From the NCBI RefSeq assembly GCF_001939115.1, contig NZ_MQTZ01000045.1, positions 117,189 to 162,004 of the forward strand: 44,816 nt of DNA, given 5' to 3'. Numbering within the stretch: the first letter of the stretch is position 1; each line of letters opens with the position of its first letter. The position numbers and the translations under genes are program-made. Shown piece by piece: positions 6,047 through 13,467 of this stretch. The notes under the pieces were generated by a model. That model was not told the origin of the DNA. It saw only the letters and a program-made list of their open reading frames with translations, and did not search any database. Origin of the DNA: Leptolyngbya sp. 'hensonii'. Lineage in GTDB: Bacteria; Cyanobacteriota; Cyanobacteriia; GCF-001939115.

Positions 6047-8182
6047 CTACACATCCAGCAGCCCATAGCGGGTCTGTAGTCCTAAAAGTTTTAACCTTGC
6101 TTCCCCTGCATTGTCTGCCAGGTCGGCAAACTCAGCAAAGCGTCGCAGTTCACTCCTTAAAAGGCTACGCTCCATTTCTGAGGTTTCCCGTTCCATCTCT
6201 GGCGGTAACACAATCATGTCAAATAGGGTGGCTCGTTGCTTATTGGGATGACGGCGCAGAATTCTCCCTCGCCGCTGGATAAATTGGCGCGGGTTACTGC
6301 TGCTAGCCATAATCACCGCTGTTTGAACGGCTGGAATGTCCACCCCTTCATCCAAACAGCGAATTGCCACTAACCCTTGTAATTCCCCAGTTTCAAACTG
6401 TCGTCTTAAATCTTCCCGCTCCTCCAGAGAGGTTTCTGCCGTATAGGTGTTAATTCGATATCCCAATTCCCTACCCAGGATCTTGGCAACCTCCTCCAAC
6501 TGCCGTCGGCTTTCCTCACTGGTCTCCTCAACGGACCCGTCGCCACAGTAGAACAGAGTGTGCTGCGTCTTGAGCCGCTGCTTCATTAGTTGTCTCAAAG
6601 CGTCTAATTTATTGGCAGCCGCTCCAACCAAACGCGATCGCTGCATCAAAAGGGCTTTGAGGGCTTCATCTTCCTCCTGATCTTTGCCGAGCGAAAGCAG
6701 ACGACCAATTTTGATAGACAGTGCTGCATAGGTTTGAGCTTCCTGCTCGGTTAACTCCACCAGAATCGGGTAGTAGAGGTAGTGAACTAACGCTCCTTGC
6801 TCGATCGCATCCCGGAGCGTAAATTCTGGCTCCAAAACGGAACCAAAATAGTCGAAGAGGGATTGCGTCCCGCGATCGTCGAAGTACCGCTCCGGAGTAG
6901 CAGACAGAGCTAACCGTAACCCTACATTCCGTGGCAGACTAGCTTCTAATCGCCTGGCTCCCAGATTATGCGCCTCATCTCCCACAATCAGGGTTTTCTC
7001 TGGCAGATAGGGTAACTGTGATTGTAAGCCTTGACTCATCAAAGTTGCGTTGGTTGTGATAACTGTCAGGAAAGATTGATTGCCAGAACGAACGTTATAA
7101 AGCTGAGTGGAAAGCTTACTCTGCCAGGTACGAACATTCTCAAACGCCAGAATTGGCTCCAGTCCAAACTTCTGGCACTCCCTTGCCCATTGGCTCACCA
7201 GATGACGGTAGGGGCAAACCACCAGCAGAACTTGAAGACCAATCTTTTTGTAGAGTTCTGTGCTCAAGGATAGGGCAGTAATCGTTTTGCCACTACCTGT
7301 TGCCATTTTCAGGGTGCCTCTGCCCTTATTGGCAAACCAGTTATCGATCGCCTGCCTCTGATAAGGGCGAATTTGTAGCCTAAATGGAAGGCTGGGAATT
7401 CCTTTGAGACGGGTTTCTACTTCTATCGGTGGTAACTGGTACTCACCCTTCGTTGTGGACACTCCGGGTTCTAAGATTGGTGGATTGGACGGACAACGCT
7501 TAAGAAGCGATCGTCGCGCAGCCTCCGGAAACTCCATCACCTCTAAATTAAGCGTTTGGTTATCCCAGAGTCTCTGAAAATCCTCTAGCTTCTCAAGGAT
7601 CCGCTCATCATCCCCTGCACGCCACGATCGAAATACATCAATACACTCAAAGTTATTCCTCAACGCACTGGCGCTTTCATTAGCAGAGCCGGAGAAAACA
7701 ACCTGATTCTCTTCTGAATCGGTGAAGACTCCCAATTTCTCGTGATAAATACCCTGATGATAGAGATCGCAATGGACAGCTAACTTGATCTCCAAAAAAC
7801 CTTTGCTCAATAACCAAGCCAAGCAAGCAAGGCGATTCTCGATATGAGAGGCTTCGCCAACGCCCAAAATCTGCTCAAACTCTTGCTCCAATTCACGTAT
7901 AACACTGTCTGAGATCGCCTCATCTCGCTGTTTCAGTCCCTTCTCGATCGCCGCAATGTCCTCTGCAGAGAGGTGAGGTGAAGCAACCAACCTCATCCGT
8001 CCGTTTGACTGGATGAAATAGGACAATCCCTGAGTGGCTAAGGCTAAAGAGGTGCTTGAAAAGAAACCAACAGCGCGATCGTAGGTTACTGCCCGACTCA
8101 AGCAAGGAACATAAAAATCCTGGAGCAGATTATGGCGATCGCTCCGATACTGATTCCGTAGGGCAAGATCTTTAAGACTCAC
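6047..8182 (-). CDS. DNA phosphorothioation system restriction enzyme (PLD nuclease plus SF2 helicase)
   Basis: The protein combines a phospholipase-D-type nuclease (HEKLGVFTD, an HxKxxxxxD motif, then GSANES) in the N-terminal third with an SF2 helicase: Walker A MATGSGKT, DEAH box GDEAHN, and motif VI QRRGRILRR. This is the layout of the Dnd system restriction enzyme, which attacks DNA lacking the sulfur mark. The longest frame starts at a TTG (8206). I prefer the GTG at 8182, giving MSLKDLALRNQYRSDR over 711 residues, because GGAG lies eight bases upstream and the family begins this way. It is the first gene of the minus-strand dnd run. Confidence 0.82.
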   Translation of the reverse strand: MSLKDLALRNQYRSDRHNLLQDFYVPCLSRAVTYDRAVGFFSSTSLALATQGLSYFIQSNGRMRLVASPHLSAEDIAAIEKGLKQRDEAISDSVIRELEQEFEQILGVGEASHIENRLACLAWLLSKGFLEIKLAVHCDLYHQGIYHEKLGVFTDSEENQVVFSGSANESASALRNNFECIDVFRSWRAGDDERILEKLEDFQRLWDNQTLNLEVMEFPEAARRSLLKRCPSNPPILEPGVSTTKGEYQLPPIEVETRLKGIPSLPFRLQIRPYQRQAIDNWFANKGRGTLKMATGSGKTITALSLSTELYKKIGLQVLLVVCPYRHLVSQWARECQKFGLEPILAFENVRTWQSKLSTQLYNVRSGNQSFLTVITTNATLMSQGLQSQLPYLPEKTLIVGDEAHNLGARRLEASLPRNVGLRLALSATPERYFDDRGTQSLFDYFGSVLEPEFTLRDAIEQGALVHYLYYPILVELTEQEAQTYAALSIKIGRLLSLGKDQEEDEALKALLMQRSRLVGAAANKLDALRQLMKQRLKTQHTLFYCGDGSVEETSEESRRQLEEVAKILGRELGYRINTYTAETSLEEREDLRRQFETGELQGLVAIRCLDEGVDIPAVQTAVIMASSSNPRQFIQRRGRILRRHPNKQRATLFDMIVLPPEMERETSEMERSLLRSELRRFAEFADLADNAGEARLKLLGLQTRYGLLDV

Positions 8183-8295
8183 ACAAGACAGGCTCCGCAC
8201 AGACAATGCTCTGAGTCTAATTTGCCCCTGTAAAGAATTGTTGATAACTTTTGGACAGTCGTTGGGTTCGGAAACTGATGTTTGTCCAAAATTTG

Positions 8296-8456
8296 GGCAT
8301 TAATATACTTCATGCACCAACACTGCCCTCACCCCCGGCCCCTCTCCCAGAGCGGGAGAGGGGAGAAATTAAGCGTTAATGCCCCTTCTCCCCATGGTGG
8401 GAGAAGGAGGTGGGGGATGAGGGGAAAGGGATTGGTGTGCCAAGTATATTGTTGCC
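8296..8456. repeat. MITE/REP-like element with AATATACTT-type inverted ends
   Basis: Imperfect inverted ends read GGCATTAATATACTT on the left and GGCAACAATATACTT on the complement of the right (13 of 15 equal). They enclose a core of paired CCCCTCTCCC / GGGAGAGGGG and CCTTCTCCC / GGGAGAAGG hairpins. The CCCTCACCCC...GATGAGGG core resembles the cores of the elements at 11456 and 35971, but the ends differ. No transposase is present. The element fills most of the gap between the dnd run and the ABC importer and could act as a transcript end for the importer. Confidence 0.6.
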
Positions 8457-8463
8457 TAATTAA

Positions 8464-9285
8464 TTACCCCTGATGATGAAGATATGGCGTAATATCCAAC
8501 TTCGTCTTCGCTCCAATGGGGATGCAGAGCGGCGTTCCTGCAACAGGGTCAGAATAGATTTGACATTTCAGGTTGAATACCGCCTGAATTGTATCCTCCG
8601 TCACCACATCCTGTGGCGTACCTGCGGCAAAAATCCGTCCTTCTTTCAGTGCAACTAAATAGTCGGCATAGCGACAGGCATGATTCAAATCGTGGAGGAC
8701 CATGACAACGGTACGTTCCTGCTGCTGATTCAGGTTATGAAGCAGATCCAGGACTTCAATCTGATGGGCCAGATCCAGAAATGTGGTCGGTTCATCCAAC
8801 AATAGAATTTCAGTGTTCTGGGCAAGGGCCATGGCAATCCAGGCTCGTTGACGTTGTCCGCCAGAGAGGGTATCCAGAGGACGATTCCTGAGTTCCATTA
8901 AGTCCGTAGTTTCTAAAGCCTGGTGAACCACAGCTTCATCCTGGCTGGACCATTGCTGAACCCAATTCTGGTAGGGATAACGCCCCTGGGCAACCAGATC
9001 CTTGACCGTTAATCCTTCTGGCGCGATCGGACTTTGAGGCAACAGTCCCAATTGGCGGGCGATAGATCGGGTCGATCGCTGCATAATGGCTTTGCCATCT
9101 AAATAAACCATCCCTGCTGAGGGTTTGAGTAATCGGGCCAGCCCTCGCAATAAGGTGGATTTGCCACAACCATTGGCACCGACTAAGGCCGTAATCTTTC
9201 CGGGAGGAATCATTAAGGTTAAATCCCGAATAATGGGCGTGCCTGTGTAGGATAAAGCTAGATTTTGAGCAAGAAGTTCTGGCAT
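8464..9285 (-). CDS. Iron-siderophore ABC transporter ATP-binding protein (FecE/FepC type)
   Basis: The 273-aa ABC ATPase has Walker [10 protein letters not shown] (residues 36-44), a Q-loop near LLPQSPIAP, signature [17 protein letters not shown], Walker [13 protein letters not shown] and switch histidine [10 protein letters not shown]. The pattern matches FecE/FepC/FhuC ATPases that drive ferric-siderophore import. The start codon overlaps the stop of the permease at 9285 (TGATG), so the three genes form one operon ending here. No binding-protein gene accompanies them. The lipoprotein at 30829 could serve several importers. The substrate cannot be read from the sequence. Confidence 0.88.
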   Translation of the reverse strand: MPELLAQNLALSYTGTPIIRDLTLMIPPGKITALVGANGCGKSTLLRGLARLLKPSAGMVYLDGKAIMQRSTRSIARQLGLLPQSPIAPEGLTVKDLVAQGRYPYQNWVQQWSSQDEAVVHQALETTDLMELRNRPLDTLSGGQRQRAWIAMALAQNTEILLLDEPTTFLDLAHQIEVLDLLHNLNQQQERTVVMVLHDLNHACRYADYLVALKEGRIFAAGTPQDVVTEDTIQAVFNLKCQIYSDPVAGTPLCIPIGAKTKLDITPYLHHQG

Positions 9286-10322
9286 CAGCGGTGACGGTTG
9301 TAAATGAGTAAGGATAGGAAAAATGGTGCCCCGATCGTAGCCGTGATCACACCACAGGGTAGCTCAATGGGAGCAAAGAGGGTTCTCCCGGCCAGATCTG
9401 CCAATGTGACCAGCAAACCACCTAGCAGGGCTGCGACAGGTAATAACCGGTGATGATTCGGACCTGTTAGTTGGCGTCCGATGTGGGGCGCAACTAACCC
9501 GACAAAGGCGATCGTGCCTGCAGTGGCAACGGATGACCCAGCCAGAGCAACTGCCACCAAAACTAAGAGTCCCCGCTGCCATTCCACCCGACTGCCCAGG
9601 CTTTTGGCGACCTCATCCCCCAAGTTCAAGACATTCAACTGGCGAGAGCCAGACAGGGCAACTGGAACACCCAGGACAATCCAGGGCAGGAAGGCAAAAA
9701 CCTGCTCCCAAGTCCGTCCATAAACACTCCCGGCCAACCAGACTAGGGCTTGACTGACATCATAAATCGAGCCGAAAGTAATCATGAAACTGGTGACAGC
9801 AGTAGCGATCGCAGACAGGCCAAGCCCTAACAAAATCAGTCGGGTGGGGGATGAACCGCCATTCCAGGCCAGCCCATAGATAAGCATTGCCATCAAAGAT
9901 GCCCCAGCAAAGGCTGCGATCGGCAACAGATAAGTTGGCGCTGGAGGCAAGAGGACAATCACCGTCATAGCAGCCAGACTTGCTCCTGCATTAATACCGA
10001 TGATGCTGGGATCAGCCAGGGGATTACCGGTTAAACCTTGGAAGATTGTGCCAGAAATAGCAAGCGCCACTCCAACCATAAAGGCAACCAATGTTCTCGG
10101 TAGGCGCAGGGTGTAAATGACAAAAGCATGATCAGGATTGCCCGTATTGATGCCAAACAGGGTCTTGAGGATGTCAAGGGTTGCAATTGGGTACTCTCCT
10201 TGCTGGAGATTCAAGAGCATCGCGACAACACTGAAGACCGCTAACCCGATCAACAGGGTCAGTAAGCGGCGATCGCCCCAGGGTGATACCCCTAGAGATC
10301 GGACTGCCAGGCTCTCTTTCAT
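9285..10322 (-). CDS. FecCD-family iron-siderophore permease (second subunit)
   Basis: This is a 345-aa polytopic inner-membrane protein of the FecCD family with about ten hydrophobic segments. Family landmarks are visible: [60 protein letters not shown] (the loop region contacting the ATPase) and the terminal [20 protein letters not shown]. It pairs with the permease at 10319 to form a heterodimeric channel, with the ATPase at 8464. Its start overlaps the preceding permease stop by four bases (ATGA). Length is normal and no defects are visible. Confidence 0.88.
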   Translation of the reverse strand: MKESLAVRSLGVSPWGDRRLLTLLIGLAVFSVVAMLLNLQQGEYPIATLDILKTLFGINTGNPDHAFVIYTLRLPRTLVAFMVGVALAISGTIFQGLTGNPLADPSIIGINAGASLAAMTVIVLLPPAPTYLLPIAAFAGASLMAMLIYGLAWNGGSSPTRLILLGLGLSAIATAVTSFMITFGSIYDVSQALVWLAGSVYGRTWEQVFAFLPWIVLGVPVALSGSRQLNVLNLGDEVAKSLGSRVEWQRGLLVLVAVALAGSSVATAGTIAFVGLVAPHIGRQLTGPNHHRLLPVAALLGGLLVTLADLAGRTLFAPIELPCGVITATIGAPFFLSLLIYNRHR

Positions 10323-11344
10323 CGCTTCACCTTGACTTTGGCCAGATAGACAAACACAGGCGCACCGACGAGGGCTGTCATAACTCCGATCGGCAGTTCC
10401 TGGGGTTTCAGCAAAACCCGTGCCGCCATGTCTGAGACTAATAAGAGCATGGCCCCTAACAAGGCTGAGTAGGGCAAAATCCAGCGATAATCGGTTTTGA
10501 TGAAAAACCGTACCAGGTGGGGGATAATCAAGCCAACAAAGCCGATCGGACCCGCGATCGCCACCGACCCCCCTGCTAGCAGTACAATGCTGACTGCTGC
10601 GAGGAGCTTAATCCAGACGGTTTGTTGTCCTAAACCTCTGGCAATGTCGTCTCCCAAACTCAGGGTTGTGATCTGCTTCCCCAGAAGAAATGCCAGCAGC
10701 AGACCGATCGCCATAAAGGGCAGAACTTTGAGGAACAACGCAAAATCGCGTCCTGCGAGGGAACCTGCCAGCCAGAAGCGAATTTCTTCCAAAGTGCGTT
10801 GACTCACAATCAAAATTGCCGTGGTCACGGAAGAAATAAATGCGGTCATGGCAGCTCCGGCCAGGGTCAGATTTAATGGGGTGGCACCACCCCGACCCAG
10901 AGAGCCCAATCCATACACAGAAACTGCAGCGATCGCCGCTCCCAGAAATGCCACTGCTGCGTAAACAGTCAGGGATGAACTGCCAAACAGGAACAGGGTC
11001 ACCACAACTGCCAGAGCACCGCCTGCTTCAATGCCTAAAATACCAGTTTCTGCCAGTGGATTGCGGGTTAAGCCCTGCATTAATGCCCCTGACACTGCCA
11101 GGGCTGACCCTACGGCCATGGCCATCAGCGATCGGGGCAAGCGCACGGTTTGAATGATGAGATGATCAAAGGACTGGTCAAAGGCAAGAAACGAGTTGAG
11201 AATACTTCTCAAAGGGATGTCCTTAGCACCTAGCGTGATACTGTAGACCAGACAGATCAGGAGTGCGATCGTGCCCAGCCCCAACCCCAACAGGGGCAGT
11301 CGTTTACCCGGATTGACAGGACTGGAAGAAGTTGAGGAAATCAT
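10319..11344 (-). CDS. FecCD-family iron-siderophore permease (first subunit)
   Basis: The 341-aa FecCD permease has VRLPRSLMAMAVGSALAVSG, MQGLTRNPLAETGILGIEAG, VAIAGPIGFVGLIIPHLVRF and a terminal ELPIGVMTALVGAPVFVYL block, as in FhuB/FepD/FecC proteins. It starts with the ATG at 11344 after a Ser/Pro-rich cytoplasmic N-terminus and is the first gene of a three-gene importer operon. A Fur-like box lies 23-37 bases upstream of the start, which indicates iron-repressed expression. No binding protein is encoded in this unit. Confidence 0.88.
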   Translation of the reverse strand: MISSTSSSPVNPGKRLPLLGLGLGTIALLICLVYSITLGAKDIPLRSILNSFLAFDQSFDHLIIQTVRLPRSLMAMAVGSALAVSGALMQGLTRNPLAETGILGIEAGGALAVVVTLFLFGSSSLTVYAAVAFLGAAIAAVSVYGLGSLGRGGATPLNLTLAGAAMTAFISSVTTAILIVSQRTLEEIRFWLAGSLAGRDFALFLKVLPFMAIGLLLAFLLGKQITTLSLGDDIARGLGQQTVWIKLLAAVSIVLLAGGSVAIAGPIGFVGLIIPHLVRFFIKTDYRWILPYSALLGAMLLLVSDMAARVLLKPQELPIGVMTALVGAPVFVYLAKVKVKR

Positions 11345-11366
11345 GAAGGCAAATTCAGTGCTTTAT

Positions 11367-11381
11367 TGATAATTATTCTTA
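11367..11381. promoter_or_regulatory. fur box: Fur-like box upstream of the siderophore permease operon
   Basis: TGATAATTATTCTTA lies 23 bases upstream of the permease ATG. Read on the minus strand as TAAGAATAATTATCA it matches 12 of the 14 informative positions of the 7-1-7 Fur consensus TGATAATNATTATCA. Position and sequence both fit iron-dependent repression of the importer. This is a by-eye match, not a scored one. Confidence 0.6.
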
Positions 11382-11455
11382 AGTGTACTCCTATTTTTAG
11401 GGCAGACATTGTGAAGGGGTCAGCTAAGAACAGAAAAATCGCTGGTTATGCTCTA

Positions 11456-11600
11456 GGCGTTGCTGAATAGAAGGATGATTTTCGTGCTTGAGCCTTATGC
11501 AGCCCTCTCCCAAGGGAGAGGGAACAAGAGTTTTAGCTCCCTTCTCCTGCGGGAGAAGGGTTGGGGATGAGGGTAATTCATATTTGCATTCAGCAAAGCC
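11456..11600. repeat. 145-bp MITE with 8-bp target-site duplication
   Basis: The ends read GGCGTTGCTGAAT on the left and GGCTTTGCTGAAT on the complement of the right (12 of 13 equal). The octamer ATGCTCTA flanks the element at 11448-11455 and 11601-11608, a perfect 8-bp target duplication. The interior holds two hairpins (CCCTCTCCC/GGGAGAGGG and CCTTCTCC/GGAGAAGG). It carries no gene. The element at 35971 has the same ends and size, so both belong to one family moved in trans. Confidence 0.75.
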
Positions 11601-11608
11601 ATGCTCTA

Positions 11609-11747
11609 AACCTGTGGATAGGAGATATGCAATGTTAGCAAAGAGACGGATTAGGCCAAATTTATCCAAGATCAAACGATAGGTTACTTGGGCTCTATAT
11701 TGATCTTCCAGAACCTCAAGGAGCGCATTTCTCAGTTGCTCAACCAT
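11609..11747 (-). pseudogene. N-terminal remnant of a DUF2202-like ferritin-family gene
   Basis: An ATG at 11747, overlapping the last codons of the ferritin gene in another frame, opens MVEQLRNALLEVLEDQYRAQ, followed by TYRLILDKFGLIRLFANI. This resembles the first helices of DUF2202/rubrerythrin-like proteins (EQLRNALLEALEDEYRAQATY). Homology stops after ANI, where a second-helix ExxH motif would be expected, and the frame then runs into the MITE at 11456-11600. The gene therefore lost its 3' part. As the fragment lacks most metal ligands, it is probably non-functional. Confidence 0.6.
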
Positions 11748-12279
11748 CAGGACTAGCAGGAGACATTGATGTGGCTTCCTTGCCTTTGGTGGTAGCCAGG
11801 GCAGCGACCTCGCGATCGATAAAAAACAACCCCTGCCCATCTGTACCAATTAGCTTGATCTTATCGAGAATACTCTTAAACAAGAACTCTTCCTGGTGTT
11901 GTTCGGCAACATACCATTGCAGAAATTGCAGAGTGGAATAGTCGGGTTCTGTATTCGCTAGATGCACGAGATCGTTGATTTTTCTGGTAATAGATTGTTC
12001 ATGGATGTAAATCTTCTCAAACATTTCCTGCAATGAGTTAAACTCCTTCGGCGGTGCGTCCATACCTCCGACAATGGCGAGTGCCCCTGTTTCTTGCAGA
12101 TAACTGATCAACCGCCGCATGTGCATCATTTCTTCATCAGCATGTTGGTTCAGAAAGGTTGCACAGCCATCTAGCGCTTTGTAGGCACACCAGGAGCTCA
12201 TTTGCAAATAAAGATGGGAAGAAAACATTTCCAGGTTGATTTGTTCATTTAACCGATCAATCATTGCTTGTGACAGCAT
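11740..12279 (-). CDS. ftnA: Non-haem ferritin (FtnA-like)
   Basis: The protein aligns by eye over its length with bacterial ferritin A: MLSQAMIDRLNEQINLEMFS, YLQMSSWCAYKALDGCATFL, HADEEMMHMRRLISYL, then YIHEQSITRKINDLVHLA and FLQWYVAEQHQEEFLFKSIL. The ferroxidase ligands (Glu of NLEMFS, ExxH of ADEEMMHM, Glu of HEQSI, Gln/Glu of AEQHQEE) are all present. I use the ATG at 12279 because AGAGG precedes it, and the family starts there. A longer frame reaches 12300. It stores iron as a mineral in the cytosol. It follows the feo genes in one minus-strand run, linking ferrous uptake to storage. Confidence 0.9.
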   Translation of the reverse strand: MLSQAMIDRLNEQINLEMFSSHLYLQMSSWCAYKALDGCATFLNQHADEEMMHMRRLISYLQETGALAIVGGMDAPPKEFNSLQEMFEKIYIHEQSITRKINDLVHLANTEPDYSTLQFLQWYVAEQHQEEFLFKSILDKIKLIGTDGQGLFFIDREVAALATTKGKEATSMSPASPDG

Positions 12280-12307
12280 TAAGACCTCTTCTCCGTTCAA
12301 TAGTTAT

Positions 12308-13171
12308 TCAGTAATAATAAAGCGCCAATTGACCATAGCAAACAACTGCCGCGAATAGGATGGCGGCAGTCGTTTCAATGATGGCAACATTGTGAATAGC
12401 AGTCTCGCAGAACCACTCACGCTGCCAAAGAATCACGCCATACCTAATGAGCGCGATCGCAAAAGCTAGGACAACAAATAGAGGCAAAACATTAAACTTA
12501 TAAAGCGCGATCACGATCAAGGTTGCAATCAGATGGTAAATCGCCCCAGGTTGTACTGGATGAGACTTCAACTTGCGAAACTTAAGGGTAAAGATGGCAC
12601 TACTAAAAAACAACGTGTTGAGTAACCATAGCCCGATGATTGAAAGTGACAGGGTGCCAGTAGTGGCGATATAGGCAAATGGGGCAGAGAGACAGACTGC
12701 CGCAAAGGTCATTCCCTCATTCAGTATCGATCTCTGCTGGCGATAGAATACGGCAATAGCATCGATGATCAATGCTGCGATCGCTCCTGCATACAGCCAG
12801 CCTACAATAGGAGCCTGGAGATACAAGTAGAGAGCAATGACGAGAGCAATGCCACCGTAGATCCCACCCCAAATCAAAAACCGCAGCTTTAAGGTTTTGC
12901 GTTGTTTGATTTGCAGGGCGATCGGGTGCTCTGCTTGAAAGCCCAGGAACGCACAGACTAATGCCAACAGGGTTGCTCCATTAAACCCTTGTGCCGCTGC
13001 GATACCTGTTAAATAGGCAATGAGTAACATCACATAAACCCCATGCTCAGAAGAGAAGGTTGGACGATACCAACCCTGAGTTTCTAAACTGGCAAAAGAT
13101 TTGTTGGAAGCCGGTTTGCTGACATGAATTTCTGTCGCCTCAGGGACTTGAAGTGATGTATCTAGCTGCAT
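12308..13171 (-). CDS. YwiC-like family membrane protein
   Basis: The 287-aa protein has a soluble N-terminus of about 35 residues, then SSEHGVYVMLLIAYLTGIAA, matching the start of YwiC-like proteins (HGxxxMLL). About nine hydrophobic segments follow. YwiC-like proteins have no established function. Its location, 22 bases after feoC and 28 bases before ferritin, suggests a role connected with ferrous iron entry, or with respiration under low oxygen, but that is inference from neighbours only. Confidence 0.7.
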   Translation of the reverse strand: MQLDTSLQVPEATEIHVSKPASNKSFASLETQGWYRPTFSSEHGVYVMLLIAYLTGIAAAQGFNGATLLALVCAFLGFQAEHPIALQIKQRKTLKLRFLIWGGIYGGIALVIALYLYLQAPIVGWLYAGAIAALIIDAIAVFYRQQRSILNEGMTFAAVCLSAPFAYIATTGTLSLSIIGLWLLNTLFFSSAIFTLKFRKLKSHPVQPGAIYHLIATLIVIALYKFNVLPLFVVLAFAIALIRYGVILWQREWFCETAIHNVAIIETTAAILFAAVVCYGQLALYYY

Positions 13172-13193
13172 ATTACCCGCCTATATTGAGACA

Positions 13194-13412
13194 TTATTTC
13201 GTGACCCACTCATACAGTTCCAAACTCTCTGGCGCACAGCTATGACAGCCACTACATTGTTTGCCCGCCAGTTGACGCACCCGTCCTTTACGAATCAGCA
13301 GATGCAGCATTTCCCGCAGGGCATCTGCGTCTGTTTGAAACTGACGGGCGAGTTCTTCCAGAGAGGTTTGGGGATGGGTGCGGAGGTAGGTTTGAAGTTG
13401 TTGCAGAATCAT
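13194..13412 (-). CDS. feoC: FeoC-like regulator of ferrous iron transport
   Basis: The 72-aa protein has a winged-helix N-terminal half (LQTYLRTHPQTSLEELARQF, then ALREMLHLLIRKGRV) and a cysteine cluster CSGCHSC in the C-terminal third. This is the FeoC pattern, in which the cysteines may bind an Fe-S cluster that reports iron or oxygen and tunes FeoB. Here only three cysteines are clustered, one fewer than the four described for enterobacterial FeoC. It starts 55 bases after the feoB stop and is in the same operon. Confidence 0.8.
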   Translation of the reverse strand: MILQQLQTYLRTHPQTSLEELARQFQTDADALREMLHLLIRKGRVRQLAGKQCSGCHSCAPESLELYEWVTK

Positions 13413-13467
13413 GGGGAGTGAGGAGTGGAAAATAGGGAGGGCACCATCTGTCTACCGATCCACCTTG

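Noticed and set aside
8282-8473. 63-aa frame in the 8.3 kb gap
   Set aside because: It is translated MITE sequence with repeated proline and glycine-rich text, not a gene.
11424-11849. 141-aa minus-strand frame overlapping ferritin
   Set aside because: Its N-terminal part is ferritin out of frame and its C-terminal part reads through the MITE. Only the middle, starting at 11747, has protein similarity and is listed as a remnant.
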